A stretch of 64,000 nt of DNA. Source: Pelobates cultripes. Its lineage: Eukaryota; Chordata; Amphibia; Anura; Pelobatidae. The stretch is from assembly GCA_933207985.1 (NCBI GenBank), contig OW240916.1, forward strand, positions 315,807,356 through 315,871,355, given 5' to 3'. Shown piece by piece: positions 26,955-38,981 of the stretch; positions within the stretch are counted from its first letter, which is position 1; the number at the start of each line of letters is the position of its first letter. The translations under genes were made by a program, and so were the position numbers. The notes beneath the pieces are model-generated. The model saw only the letters and a list, made by a program, of their open reading frames with translations. It ran no database searches and had not been told where the DNA came from.

Positions 26955-27810
26955 GGGACACTATAAGCACAATAACAACTTTAGCTTAAAGGGACACTCC
27001 AGGCACCCAGACCACTTCTGCCCGTGTATTCCTGATCCTAAAGTGTTAAAATCCCATTTTAAACCCCCGCCCCCTACTTAAAACCTTATTTCCAGCACCG
27101 CACTGGTCCGCCCCCGATCTGCCTCCTTGGCTGATATCATCAGAATTGAATCACTACATCTCTATAAGGAAAGTTCAGGATCTCCATGCAGAAACTATTA
27201 ATGAATGTGCAGCACTGCCCCAGGAAGCACCTCTAGTGGCAGTCTGAGGAGTGGCCACTGGAGGTGCCCCTTGGCTGTAATATAAAAACACTGCCTTTTC
27301 TGTAAAAAGACAGTGTTTACAGCAAAAAGCCTGCAGGGATGGGCTATACTCACCAGAACTACTACATTAATCAGCAGTTCTGGTCAGCTTATTGTATTTG
27401 TTCTGGTGAGTATAGTCATTCCCTTCAGGCTTTTTTGCAGTAAACACTGACTTTTCATAGAAAAGGCAGCGCTTACATTACAGCAAAGGGAAACCTTCAG
27501 AGGCCACTCCTCAGACGGCCACTAGAGTGGCTTCCTGAGGCAGTGCAGCACAGTGTTCAGCGTCTCCACACTCTGCATGGAGATGCTGAATTTTCCCCAT
27601 AGAGATCTCTGAGGAGATGCTAATTGGCAAGAGTGGTTTTTGGCTCCTATGGGAAAGCATTGCGATTTTCTGAAATCAGCAATTTTGATGTCAGCCAAGG
27701 AGATGGATCTGGGTGGAGCCATTTTGGCACTGGAATAAAGCTAAATAAACTACCGGTACTTATTTAAAAGGCATGATTTTTAACACGATAGAATCAGGAA
27801 CACATGATGG
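26951..27810. mobile_element. Cluster of overlapping T2-type MITE fragments
   Basis: The termini ttaagggacactataagc (26951) and ttaaagggacactccagg (about 26990) lie only 40 bp apart. Subfamily A interiors then occur twice (ttctggtgagtatagt, tttgcagtaaacactg, gagatgctgaattttcc). Individual borders are not resolvable by eye. Confidence 0.6.
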
Positions 27811-28108
27811 TGTTAAACTTGCTGTAGAAGTCTTGATCTCCTGCTCTGTAAATTGATCTTTAATTAAACACAGGAAGCTCCTGCAGGCCATTAACAGAGC
27901 AGGAGATACATTCTCACTTTAAAAAAAAATAAACAAAACCAGACTCTTCATGAATTGTGTACAGAGGCAGTGGCAAGGGTTGCATAAACTAAGTGATTTA
28001 ACGTCTAAATGACAGAACTGAGCTGCAGGTGCACGATTTATACATGAAAACCACTTCATTGACAGAGCAGGGGATTAGAAATACTAAATTACACAGACTA
28101 TGCAATAA

Positions 28109-28390
28109 AGTTTAACCCCTTAGTGACCGCGGACGTGCCAGGTACGCCCGACAAAAAATGGTTGTTAACAACCTCGGACGTATCCGGTACGTCCGCGTCA
28201 AATTTGAGTAAGTCAGAGGTTTTCCGAATTACTTGCGGATTGCCGCCGTTCCCCCACCAGCGATCGGTCTCTCTGTCTGGGGGTACTGTTTGACAGCCCA
28301 GACAGTCCCCTCTCTGCAAATTAGGACTCCACGGGCCATGTGACCGTTCTGAAAGAGCGGTCACATGGCCTCAATAAGCGTCCATAGTGC
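28109..28390. repeat. Dispersed repeat starting ttaaccccttagtgacc
   Basis: It opens with gaccgcggacgtgcc and carries internal inverted pieces (ggacgtatccggtacgtcc; gccatgtgaccgttctgaaagagcggtcacatggc in overlapping parts). A related opening, ttaaccccttaaggac, occurs at 61650. Class unknown. Confidence 0.5.
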
Positions 28391-28439
28391 TGCCTGTAGG
28401 TGAAAAAAAGTTTTAAAAAAGAGTTTCAAAATAAAGAAA

Positions 28440-28690
28440 AAAAAAAGTATATATATATATATATTATAGCTAATGCCATACTAAGTGTATTTTTATTTAT
28501 ATACATATATTAATGTAAAAATACACTTAGAGTAAAATTACACACGTACATATAATATAATATGTATATATTGTATATTATAATAAAAAAAATTAATTTT
28601 TAAAAAAAAGTTATGTCATTTTATTCTATTTTGATATAAGTATATATTTATATCGAAATACACTAAGAATTATCTATACACCAAACTGCT
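28440..28690. repeat. AT-rich palindromic tract
   Basis: (TA)n at about 28447-28465 is followed by taagtgtatttttat and its inverse taaaaatacactta about 35 bp on, then further TATA-rich inverted segments. It probably continues the repeat at 28109. Confidence 0.55.
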
Positions 28691-31385
28691 TCGTTATACT
28701 CAAGTTTTACTGATGCCCATAGCATCGTTTTAAGCTTTTTAGTTTTTTTATATGCATGCCCCCTTCCTGTAATAGGTTGACCTTGATACAAAAAGGGTAT
28801 ACTATATACAGTTATTTAATACTGATAATAGTAGTGGTAACTGGTTGAAGGTTTCTATTCCCACTTGTACACAGTCAGAGGTGGTTAATTTACTAAACAC
28901 CAAATAGACTGAAAATCAAATTGCACAATTTGGGGCAAAAATTTATAATCTGGGAAGTGGGAAAAATTGGTTTTAAATGCCTAACAATTTAGTGAACAAA
29001 AAGATTAGGATTTATTCACTTGATAGTGACTTGGTACCCAGTCTGCAAATCAAGCAGTAAATGGTTGAGATGGATTTTGTCAAACATCTATATTCCCAAT
29101 TCAGCTGCCAATTTCCTGTTAGGTGAAAAAACCCTTAAGGTTAACGATTTGTCTCAATTTATCAAAAACCGCAAATCCATAATTCCTTTAATATCATCAG
29201 AAAACTTTTATTCTTTGCAAATGACTTGGGTTAACAGTACAACCAATTTACATTCTTTAAAGTTTTAATAGAATAAAAAGTTAAAATATAATTAGCGATT
29301 TCATTTTTTTTCTTCTTAAATCCTAAGACTTTTTTTATTGCAATTCGTCCACCAATCCATATGAAAAACTTTCACTTCAAAAGGAGGCAATTAAAATACA
29401 CAGACATGCAACGGAACAATTTTATGCATGACTGAACAACTAAATGAAAAGACTTATTTTTAAGATTTGAACAAATGGCCCAAATTAAGAACATATCTAC
29501 TTCAAAAGTAATCCCTAAAGCACTATACAATCATTTTTCCCATTCAGAATAGTAGCAATTGTTAAACTGCGTATTCATTTTATACTGCACTGGAACACTG
29601 ACAATTAACTGCCCCGATAATTTCTATCACTTAATGTTATAATCTAATGGGTCAATTTAATATAAAAAGAACTTTAAAAAGAATAAGTCAGAACAAAAAA
29701 ATATAATATGCTTTTAGGGTGAACGTACAATTAGAATTAATTGGTCTTATGCATGAAACCAGTTCCTTAAGACAAATGATTGTAGAACTTTCTAAAACAT
29801 TTTTTGGGTTATTAAAATGTTTTGTTTGTCTGGGGGGAGTCAGGAATAGGTACACAGCAAATTATGGGAATTAACACAACCCAGGGGTGCAATTCAACAA
29901 CCCCGTCTTAGAGTTGGAAATCAACATAATGATTTCAGTTCTTCCTTTCCCGGACCTCTAATCCTACTACTCTCGGTTGACATTATAAAGTTATTGATTG
30001 AGCTGCAGGAGGAAAAGCTCATATACTTTTTGGAAATATATAAGTGAACTTTTTTTTTTGTTTAGTTTTTTCAAACTTAGAGCTTTGTACTGCTCCACAC
30101 CATGTGAGTGTATTGACATCTATCTAACTGATGTCAATATGGTGACGTGACTTTTGTACTTTGCATTTTTTTATTTGTTCAGACTTAAATAGAAGAACGC
30201 AGATTTACAAATCATCAATTTGAAGGGACAGCCCCAACATAATTAATGGCTCAAGATTTAAATTCACCACTAATCACTGACGAGTGAAAATTAATTTATG
30301 GCAAGTAAAAGTCATTGGTGGTGAGTGTGCCAGGGAGTAAATATTAAGACCTTGCTAGTAGGACTCAAAATGTTAACCTGTAATAGAATACATTAAAATT
30401 AATTTTAAAAAGTAAATAAAAAACAACTTTGAAATGTCTCATTTATTTAAATGTGCAGCTTCTTCAGTGGACATGTCAGGGTATTTTTAACCAATCCTGG
30501 TCTCCCAATTGGCTACATAGCTGGAATTTATGGTATTAAGTTGCTTCAATCATGAAAATACATGACTGAAGCAACGCAGTTTCTATTATGTAACCAGTTA
30601 TTCTTTTAGTGAAAGGAGCCGGTTGCTTAATTATAGAATTCTAATTCTATGCATGTTATAAGAGTTCTTACATCGCAATCACAGCAGATCTGGCAAGTCA
30701 CATTTTGGAGAATAACCCTTTGATCGCCCCACAATCCTCACTTTAGTCAATATCTATGTCCACTTATTGGAAATAAAACCCCTTAGTGTGTCCCAGATTG
30801 TCATGTCACTTTCTGTGACACGTGAGAAAGTAGAAATTGTATCATTACAAAGCAGACGTGGTGAAACAGAGTTCTGGAGTGTGTGAGAAGTGATTAAACA
30901 GAACGAACGAGAGAAAACATAAATAAGGAGAAAATGATCAATGAAATAACAGCTACACAAATTTGTCATGGACATTGTAAATCAGTCAGTAATGGAAGTA
31001 TCGCATTAGGCAGTAATTCTCCAAGATGTACGCCTGCCCGGGCTTGCTCCCTCTCCTAAGAGCCTCTTATGACACTTATAACCGTATTTAAAATTACCCA
31101 GGCTTTACAAAAAAGCAGCCAGCTAAAAGGCTTTGAGAATGTAAAAACAGGAATCTGATGGTCAGAATTAGAGGGTGCTTATCGCTCACGAGTGCCCAGT
31201 CTCCAAGCACTATAAATCCCAGGACAATGCACTGTGACATATGTAGATTATTCATATCGAGCAAGTATTTGTATCTACTGGTTTTATAATAATTAAAAGG
31301 CAGCGTATTTTAAATAGCAGATATAACTGAATCTGTGAATTCCCAACCTACCGGTTCCTTTTTAGATTTAGAATTTTCATTTATT
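28691..31385. other. AT-rich single-copy stretch
   Basis: No element termini, tandem arrays or exon-like frames were recognised in about 2.7 kb. The open frame at 29020-29268 has ordinary AT-driven composition. Confidence 0.45.
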
Positions 31386-31603
31386 TAAAAGGGTTACTTT
31401 AAGCACCATGACCACTTCTAAAATCCAAGAATCTGTGATAAGATCTACTAGGTAGAAAAAAAAAAACTGTCCAAAATAGTCTTAATAGAATCCAATGGTA
31501 ATAACAGAATTAATTTACCAGGGGGAGGGAGTTCTGGTAGGAAGGGTTACTCTGCCTAAAAACTTATTTTTTTTCTCCCTTCTTCTTGGAGAATCCCTTT
31601 AAT
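31386..31603. mobile_element. T2-like short MITE
   Basis: The left end ttaaaagggttactttaagc and right end gagaatccctttaa are roughly inverted. It contains gataagatctactaggtag and tccaaaatagtcttaatag, which recur at 32968-33062. Confidence 0.5.
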
Positions 31604-32269
31604 GTGTACCACAATATTCCTCATCTAAAAGCTTATATATGTAATCTGATATTACAGGACAAAAAAACTGATTAGTATTTCGTGGACACACGGCAAGGTT
31701 TGTATGTTTGTTTATATAGATTTTTATTTATTTTAATATAAACAGGGATATCAGAAGTCACTTGTAGATGAATAACTCCTTAATCACTCGTCTAAATTCC
31801 ACTACAGGACATCTGAAGAATGAAAAGTTAGGTTTGCGCAAAAATTTCACCACAAAGATTTAAAGGGACACTCAATAATCAATTTCTACTAAACTGGCGG
31901 ACTCCCCATTCTCACAGCTGTGGACTTGACAATAATGGAAATGACAGAGACCGGCTAAATCCTCTTACTCTCCAGTGCTCATGACTTCGCACTGCATGCA
32001 ATGGAAACATGTACAAATATTTTAACACATTATTTTCCAATTATGATGTTTCCAGTTGACTGTCAGGACGTATCATGTGTTCGGTTACTTGAAAAGTTTG
32101 ACTAATAGGGAAATGACCTGCACCCAGAGCAGGGTGGATTTGATTTAACACACAATTTAAATTACTAGGCAGTAAGAATCTATTTAAATCATGGTTAAAG
32201 ATTAGTTCTTGACAATTTGTATAATCTTAATATTTACAACCAGATAAAGGTTTTATTTTTTTGAAGAAC

Positions 32270-32600
32270 TTAAAAGGGACACTCAATTCCTGGGTCTATG
32301 CTGCACAGTGTGATTCAATGCATCTCTAGGAGGAAATGCAGATTGGCCAGGTCAGAGTTTGGCCCTGCCTTGCCTCCTTGACCATCTCTGCCAATCCAAT
32401 ACTTTTCCCTTAGAAAAGCATTTGATTGGCTGAGCTCATCAATTCTTACAATGTCAGCCAAGGAGGCTGCGCTGGAAATAAGGCAAGATTTATTACTTTT
32501 ATGGGGGGGCAAGACGAGGCAGGCACCCTAAATGTTGGTTTCAACACTATAGGGTTAAAAATATACCTTTGTGTTCCTGACTCTATAGTATTCCTATGAG
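32270..32600. mobile_element. Diverged T2-type MITE
   Basis: It begins cttaaaagggacactcaatt and ends cctgactctatagtattcct. The interior shares gatgcattgaatc-like and ccaaggaggc motifs with subfamily A. No clean right TTAA. Confidence 0.5.
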
Positions 32601-32967
32601 TGGTTAAACTGCTCTTTAAATGGTTTAACCCATGTCCTGCAGGCTTGAGTGGTCAGCTGACTCTCTTAGCCAATCAGTAGCTCCTCATTAACAAAAAAAA
32701 AAAAAAAAAAGTACAAAATAAAAATGTAGGTTTCATTTCATCTGTGCTCCTACTGTAGTGTAGAACGCAAGAGAAAATAAAAGCAGATAAGCATGAATAA
32801 AAAGAAAATACATCATTTACCTATGCTAAAGCTTTTGAAAAAGGTTGTTTCAAAGTGATGCATGTCCCTTTAAGGTCATTCTGAACACTATCTTTACTTT
32901 GTAAGATTTTTGCTGTGTAGAAGACGCTGGTCATCGCCACAGAATCAAATTCACAGTTTTGAGAACT

Positions 32968-33062
32968 GAAAATCCGAGCATCTATGATAAGATCTACCAG
33001 GCAGAAAAAAAGCTGTCCAAAATAGTCTGAATAGAATCCAATGGTATTAACGGAATTCATTA
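32968..33062. repeat. Second copy of the 31386-31603 core
   Basis: It shares gataagatctac, aactgtccaaaatagtc-like and aatagaatccaatggta with the earlier copy and ends in a (TA)n tract. Borders unclear. Confidence 0.55.
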
Positions 33063-33099
33063 TATATATATATGTGAGTTACCCAAAGCTTGAAACACT

Positions 33100-33600
33100 T
33101 TAGTTAACATACAACAGGTTTGCATTGTAATATGGAATTCCGACCCCATTTGACCACACGGGTCAGTGGTGTGGATACACATGCAGTTTTTTTTTTCAAG
33201 CTAGGAGCGCAGATAATTCTCTCTTTTTTTAATTTTCCCAGAAGAGCAGCCTTTAATCCACTTGGGGAAGTCCTCAATATGTTTGAAGCAATGCTTCCTT
33301 CGCTGGGCAGCCTTCCCATATCTCCTCATACCCTGGGCCAAGTTTCGCGCAGACTCTTCTGCTGACCAAAACTGGTCAGAAGGAGCCCCAGGGTGTCTAC
33401 CATGGGATTACCAAAACCACACTTTTTGCAAAATTCTCCTGCATAGAGTTTATGTCTTCTAAAACAGTATGTTCCTCTGAGAGTCATTACCTGCAGTTGT
33501 GTCAGGAAGAGACATCTCAAACTGCAGGTTTTTTTTTGGGATCTTTTGAACTCATAACCACAGAAAACAGTGTACAAATAAATACATTGAAACAATTACC
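33100..33600 (-). other. Unassigned open frames, possible old pseudogene
   Basis: Two minus-strand frames overlap here. One contains EFCKKCGFGNPMVDTLGLLL, the other RRYGKAAQRRKHCF followed by KHIEDFPKWIKG. Frame switching and the Lys/Arg-rich composition suggest a decayed coding sequence, but I cannot match it to a family. It could equally be chance. Confidence 0.2.
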
Positions 33601-33967
33601 AGGTTCAAATAAACCTACTGACACTCTTGAGAAACAGTCCCAACGAAAACAAGTCCACCAAATGACACCCAAAAGTGCCAAAAATAAAATAAACACATCT
33701 TATCAATTAATCTTATATACAGAGTTTCCCCAGAGTAGCCTTCCCAGATGGTTATCACAAAAAAAACAAAATATGTATGTGTATAAAAAGCATTATACTA
33801 ACCCTGATTAAGTTATCAGTGAGACTGAGGAGGTCCTGCTAGCCCCCCATTATAGGGGGAGGCACTTTTAAGACAATTTTAATATATTATATCTCTTGCG
33901 TGCAATTAATCAGCTTGTCACATCTCAATTTTGTGACTATATTACACTCTATATTCCTCTTTTTCCA

Positions 33968-34100
33968 CACATATACCGTATATACTCGTGTATAAGTCGA
34001 TCTCATGTATAAGTAGAGTGCAGTTTTGTGACCAACAATTGTGAAATATGCTAAGTCGAGGGTAAAACTTGGGGCTTTGAAATTTTGTGATTTTTATAAT

Positions 34101-34143
<43 letters not shown>

Positions 34144-34795
34144 TGCATTATACACACTCTGTGTGTAATGCAGCGTGTGTTTGAGCGTGTGTGAACTAGG
34201 TGGGGGGAGGGCATTTTTATTATTTTTAATATTTTAATTATTTTATTACTTTTAATTTTTTTTACATTTTATTATTTAAATTTTTATTTAGATTTTTCTC
34301 ATCCCCCCTCCCTGCTTGATACATGGCCAGGGAGGGGGGCTCATTCCGTGGTGGTCCAGTAGATGGGCTGTGTAGGAGGGGGGCTGGCAGAGAGCTGTAA
34401 CTTACCTTTCCTGCAGCTCCTGTCAGCTCCCTTCTCTCTCCTCCGGTCCGGTCAGCTCCACTGTAAGTCTCGCGGTGTGAGTGCCGCGCGGAGCGTTGCC
34501 ACAGTAACCCGTGGCAAGGCTCTGACCCCACGGCTCTCGCAAGATTTACAGTGGAGCTGACCGGACCGGACGAGAGAGAAAGGAGCTGACAGGAGCTGCA
34601 GGAAAGGTAAGTTACAGCTATCTGCCAGCCCCCAATAGGACCGCCGGGCTTATAATGAGCCCGGCGGTCCTGGTCTGTATTATGGCAAAGTAAGTTGCCA
34701 TAATACAGACATTGACTCGAGTATAAGTCGAGTGGGGGGTTTTCTGCACAAAAAATGTGTTGAAAAACTTGACTTGAACTCGAGTAAATTATCTT
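33968..34795. mobile_element. Foldback element with ataccgtatatactcg ends
   Basis: The left end reads accgtatatactcgtgtat then aagtcga. The right end contains gactcgagtataagtcga and tcgagtaaatt. Inside are three consecutive hairpins: 34384-34466 with 34546-34628 (83-bp arms, 3 mismatches), 34638-34650 with 34658-34670 (13 bp), and 34673-34688 with 34695-34710 (16 bp). A TA/CA microsatellite (34099-34140) is also inside. The terminal motif is one I have seen in several vertebrate genomes; class unknown. Confidence 0.65.
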
Positions 34796-34992
34796 GCAAT
34801 ATATAAATAGAAATAAAATGTGTTTCCTAAAGCTAATCAGGTGAAAAAATGGGCGGTAATAACTAGCTGAGAACCAACTAGTGCTAAAATCTTAATTTCA
34901 GTCTGGAGGAAAAAAAAAAAAAAATGGCTGCTAAACGCAATCGCTAGCGAGAACCACAACTGCTGAACAACAATCGGTAATTACTGGCCAAC

Positions 34993-35521
34993 TTAAAGGG
35001 ACACTATAGTCACCTGAACAATTTTAGCTTTGGTGTATAGAACATGCCCCGCAGCCTCACTGCTCAATCCTCTGCCATTTAGGAGTTAAATCCCTTTGTT
35101 TATGAACCCTAGTCACACCTCCCTGCATGTGACTTGCACAGCCTTCCATAAACACTTCCTGTAAAGAGAGCCCTATTTAGGCTTTCTTTATTGCAAGTTC
35201 TGTTTAATTAAGATTTTCTTATCCCCTGCTATGTTAATAGCTTGCTAGACCCTGCAAGAGCCTCCTGTATGTGATTAGAGTTCGATTTAGAGATTGAGAT
35301 ACAATTATTTAAGGTAAATTACATCTGTTTGAAAGTGAAACCAGTTTTTTTTTTTTTTCATCAGGCTCTGTCAATCATAGCCAGGGCTGCATGAACAGAA
35401 ACAAAGTGATTTAACTCCTAAATGACAGTGAATTGAGCAGTGAAATTGCAGGGGAATGATCTATACACTAAAACTGCTTTATTTAGCTAAAGTAATTTAG
35501 GTGACTATAGTGTTCCTTTAA
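34993..35521. mobile_element. T2-type MITE, cleanly bounded
   Basis: TTAA at 34993-34996 and 35518-35521. Termini are agggacactatagtcacct and aggtgactatagtgttcct. Interior differs from subfamilies A-C (ccctttgtttatgaaccc, cccctgctatgttaatag), so it is a separate subfamily. Confidence 0.85.
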
Positions 35522-35638
35522 CAATGAAATCTTATAAATCCTACAGACTAAAAGAACATATTAGAACAGAGACAACTTTTTAAAAGGGATTCTTTAAAAT
35601 GCAAACCAGAACAGGGAGGGACAGAACTTTAAATATTT

Positions 35639-36290
35639 ACACACACACACACACACTTTTAATTCTAATCCACCCAGCCTCCCTAACTTTGGGAGAGCTG
35701 AGTGGACTTTCCGTGGGGTCGCTATTCCTGTGTGCAAGGGAGCAGTGATCTTTCTGCAGCTCCTCTCTGCTCCATAACACTGTCTGCAGTGATGCAGAGG
35801 CCGGAATGCCGTCATATTCCGGCATCATTACACAGCGCGAGGGAGCAGAGAGGAGCTGCAGGAAGATCACTGCGCCCCAGCATGCCGCCTCCAAGATAAC
35901 CAGAGCTGCTGCCTGAACCATCCCCAGGGCGGCCATCTCTATGCTCTCCGGGGCGGCCGCCTCCATACAGCCCATTTTCCTAAGCTGGCCGCCCTGGGCT
36001 GTATGGAGGCGGCTGGATTAGGAAACTACAATGCTCCCCAAGCCGGCAACCTCCATGAAGCCGGCCAACTTCGTTGTTTGCCCAGTATACCACTTTAGGT
36101 AAAAGGCTGACAAATTCCAGACGCCAGGGCAAAATTTGTAGTCGCCATGGCGACCTGATGCCTGGGATTTGTCGAGCTCTGACTTACCTAAAAGTTTATT
36201 TTGGGTTACACACTCGAGAATGTGCGTTCTTCTTCCCCCCACCACCCTCTTGCTGTCCCCTTGGTCAGCGGTATTACAATGCATAGGTGG
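35639..36290. repeat. Hairpin-rich GC repeat
   Basis: After a short CA tract, 35742-35773 pairs with 35842-35873 (32 bp, one mismatch). Inside that lies gccggaat / attccggc. A further hairpin is ccgcctccatacagccca / tgggctgtatggaggcgg near 35960-36012. The arm shares ctgcagctcct with the large hairpin at 34384, suggesting related elements. Outer borders unresolved. Confidence 0.6.
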
Positions 36291-36342
36291 ATTATATTTT
36301 TTTTAAATTTAGATATATTTGCTTTTTTTTTTTTTTAATCAC

Positions 36343-36380
36343 AGATAGATAGATAGATAGATATATATAGATATATATAT
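36343..36380. repeat. (GATA)n/(TA)n microsatellite
   Basis: About five agat units pass into ata-rich sequence. Confidence 0.8.
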
Positions 36381-36837
36381 CCATATCCTAAGAGATACAC
36401 TTCTAACAACCTGCCGAACCGCTTACCTGTATTGTGCTGGCTAAGAAATTACGAAAGGGTTCAATTTGTACCCTGGGTAGTATCCCGTACCCATTCGGCT
36501 AATCGCACTGATAAGGTATTGCATCTTATACGAACCATCTTTCGCCTATACTAATTACTGAGATACTGTTTTATTTTTGTTTAAGTATTTACTCTTTATG
36601 TTGTGACCTAGCTGGATACTCACCTCCAGGGCCGCCATCAGAAATTTTAGGGCCCCTAACACTGCTCACTGTCTGGGCCCCCGGGGGCCCGCTTCCAAAT
36701 CTCGCCCCCAACCCTCCCCTCCAAATCTCACCCACAGGAATTTACACACAGACACAAAAACGCATGGATACAAAAAGGACACAGATACACACAGACACAC
36801 AGACATACATAGTGACAAACAAACAGACACATACTAA

Positions 36838-38811
36838 CAGGGCCGGCCTTAGGGGTGTGCGAGCTGTGCGGCCGCACAGGGCGCCATGGCAGCAGGGGGC
36901 GCCCTATGGCTGACACAGCTTGCACACCCCCTGCCCTCTACCAGGGCTTAGCAGCGAAAGAGACTGTAGGAGACGGAGCCAAGCAGCCGATGGGGGCGGA
37001 GCCAAGTGGTCGGCGGGGGCGGACTAACCGAGGCCTGAATCTGCTGCCTGGTAAGTGAGACCATAGTGCCCCTGCTCCCCCTATAGTACCCCTGTTCCCC
37101 ATCTATCGCTATAGTGCCCCCCTCTACCCCTATAGTAACCCTGTTCCCAATGTATCCCTTTAGTGCCCCCCTCTTCCCCTATAGTGCCCCCTCTTCCCTA
37201 TCGTAACCCTGTTCCCCATCTATCCCTATAGTGCCCCCCTCTTCCCCTATAGTAATCCTGTTCCCCATCTATCTCTATAGTGCCCCCCTCTTCCCCTATA
37301 GTAATCCTGTTCCCCATCTATCTCTATAGTGCCCCCCTCTACCCCTATAGTAACCCTGTTCCCCATCTATCCCTATAGTGCCCCCCTCTTCCCCTATAGT
37401 GCACCCTCTACCCCTATAGTAACCCTGTTCCCCATCTATCCCTATAGTGCCCCCTCTACCACTATAGTACCCCTGTTCCCCATCTATCCTTATAGTGCCC
37501 CCCTCTACGCCTATAGTAACCCTGTTCCCAATGTATCCCTTTAGTGCCCTCCTCTTCCCCTATAGTGCCCCCTCTTCCCTATCGTAACCCTGTTCCCCAT
37601 CTATCCCTATAGTGCCCCCCTCTTCCCCTATAGTGCACCCTCTACCCCTATAGTAACCCTGTTCCCCATCTATCCCTATAGGGCCCCCCTCTACCCCTAT
37701 AGTAACCCTGTTCCCCCTCTACCCCTATAGTACCCCTGTTCCCTATAGTGCCCCCTCTACCCCTATAGTACCCCTGTTCCCATCTATCCCTACAGTGCCC
37801 CTGCTCCCCTTATAGTACCCCTGTTCCCCATCTATCCCTATAGTGCCCCCATCTACACCTATAGTGCACCCCTGTTCCCATCTATCCCTACAGTGCCCCT
37901 GCTCCCACTATAGTACCCCTGTTCCCCCTCTACCCCTATAGTGCCCCTGCTCCCCCTATAGTACACCTGTTCCCCATCTATCCCTATAGTGCCCCCCTCT
38001 ACCCCTATAGTGCCCCCTCTACTCCTATAGTGCCCCCTCTACCCCTATAGTACCCATGTTCCCCATCTATCTCTATAGTTCCCCCTATCTACCTCTATAG
38101 TGCCCCTGCTCCTCGATCTACCCCTATAGCACCCCTGCTCCCCATCTACCCCTATAGTGCTTCCCCATTTACCCCTATAGTGTACCTGATCCCTCCATCT
38201 ACCCCTATAGTGCCCATGCTCCTTATCTATCCCTATTGTGCCCATGCTCCCCCTATATTGCCATTGTTCCCTGTCTACCCTAGTGACACTGCTCCCCTTA
38301 TCTACTGCTATAGTGCATTGCTCCCACATCTACCCCAGTGCCCCTGCTCCCCCTATCTACTGCTATAGTGAACAAAAATCACACACGGTCAATACACACA
38401 CATATCAGACACAGTCAATACACCCATTACAAATATGGCACACAGAGAACACATCACACAATCACGTCTGACACACACATGATAAATGTAGCTGTCTTCC
38501 GAGTTCAGGCCAATCAGAACGTTGCCGCGGATTACCACAGGAAAGCTCTGATACTGTAAGTGCCTGAGCTCAGGAGACAGTTGCTGATGGTCTGCACCCA
38601 GTGAAGGCACCGACCATATTCCCAGCAAACTGTATCACCAGAGATCAGCATGCCCTCCCTCCATGCAAGGTAATGACAGGGAAGAGGTGATAAATATTTG
38701 TTAATTGTTAAATTTTCATTTAATAAATCCCCTATACACATGGATGGCGGGGGGGGGGGGAGCTGTTAAGATTTTTCGCACAGGGCGCCTGAAGGCCTAA
38801 GGCCGGCCCTG
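36838..38811. mobile_element. Inner hAT element with expanded minisatellite
   Basis: It begins cagggccggccttagggg and ends cctaaggccggccctg. The 8-bp duplication catactaa is identical at 36830-36837 and 38812-38819. Its ends match the 584-bp copy at 15355-15938, but it is 1,974 bp long because of an internal array (37060-38375). It is non-autonomous. Confidence 0.9.
37060..38375. repeat. Minisatellite of ctatagtgcccc / ctgttccccatctatc units
   Basis: About 1.3 kb of irregular units alternate cccctatagtgccccc with ctatagtaaccctgttcccc and atctatccctatag. Unit order and length vary, so it is a higher-order mosaic. Pro/Tyr-rich frames across it are artefacts. Confidence 0.9.
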
Positions 38812-38981
38812 CATACTAACATACACATTCTGAAATATATACACATACATACAGTGCTAGCAAATTAAATTCTCTGGACTTTCGGCCTGGGTTGTTAGGC
38901 TGGTACCTCAGAGTGCACCAACGGCAGCTCTGCCGCTACACGTCATGGTTGTCACCCCCTGATGGCAGCCCTGCTCACCTC

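Larger units (their letters stand above)
36627..38973. mobile_element. Outer hAT element, carries a nested hAT
   Basis: It begins cagggccgccatcag and ends ctgatggcagccctg, imperfect inverted termini of about 15 bp. The 8-bp duplication ctcacctc is identical at 36619-36626 and 38974-38981. Without the nested element about 370 bp of its own sequence remains. No transposase frame. Part of its right side (38860-38915, attctctggactttcggcc) is similar to 62740-62790. Confidence 0.88.

Noticed and set aside
37329..38471. Tyr/Pro-rich open frames on both strands
   Set aside because: They translate the ctatagtgcccc minisatellite inside the hAT element.
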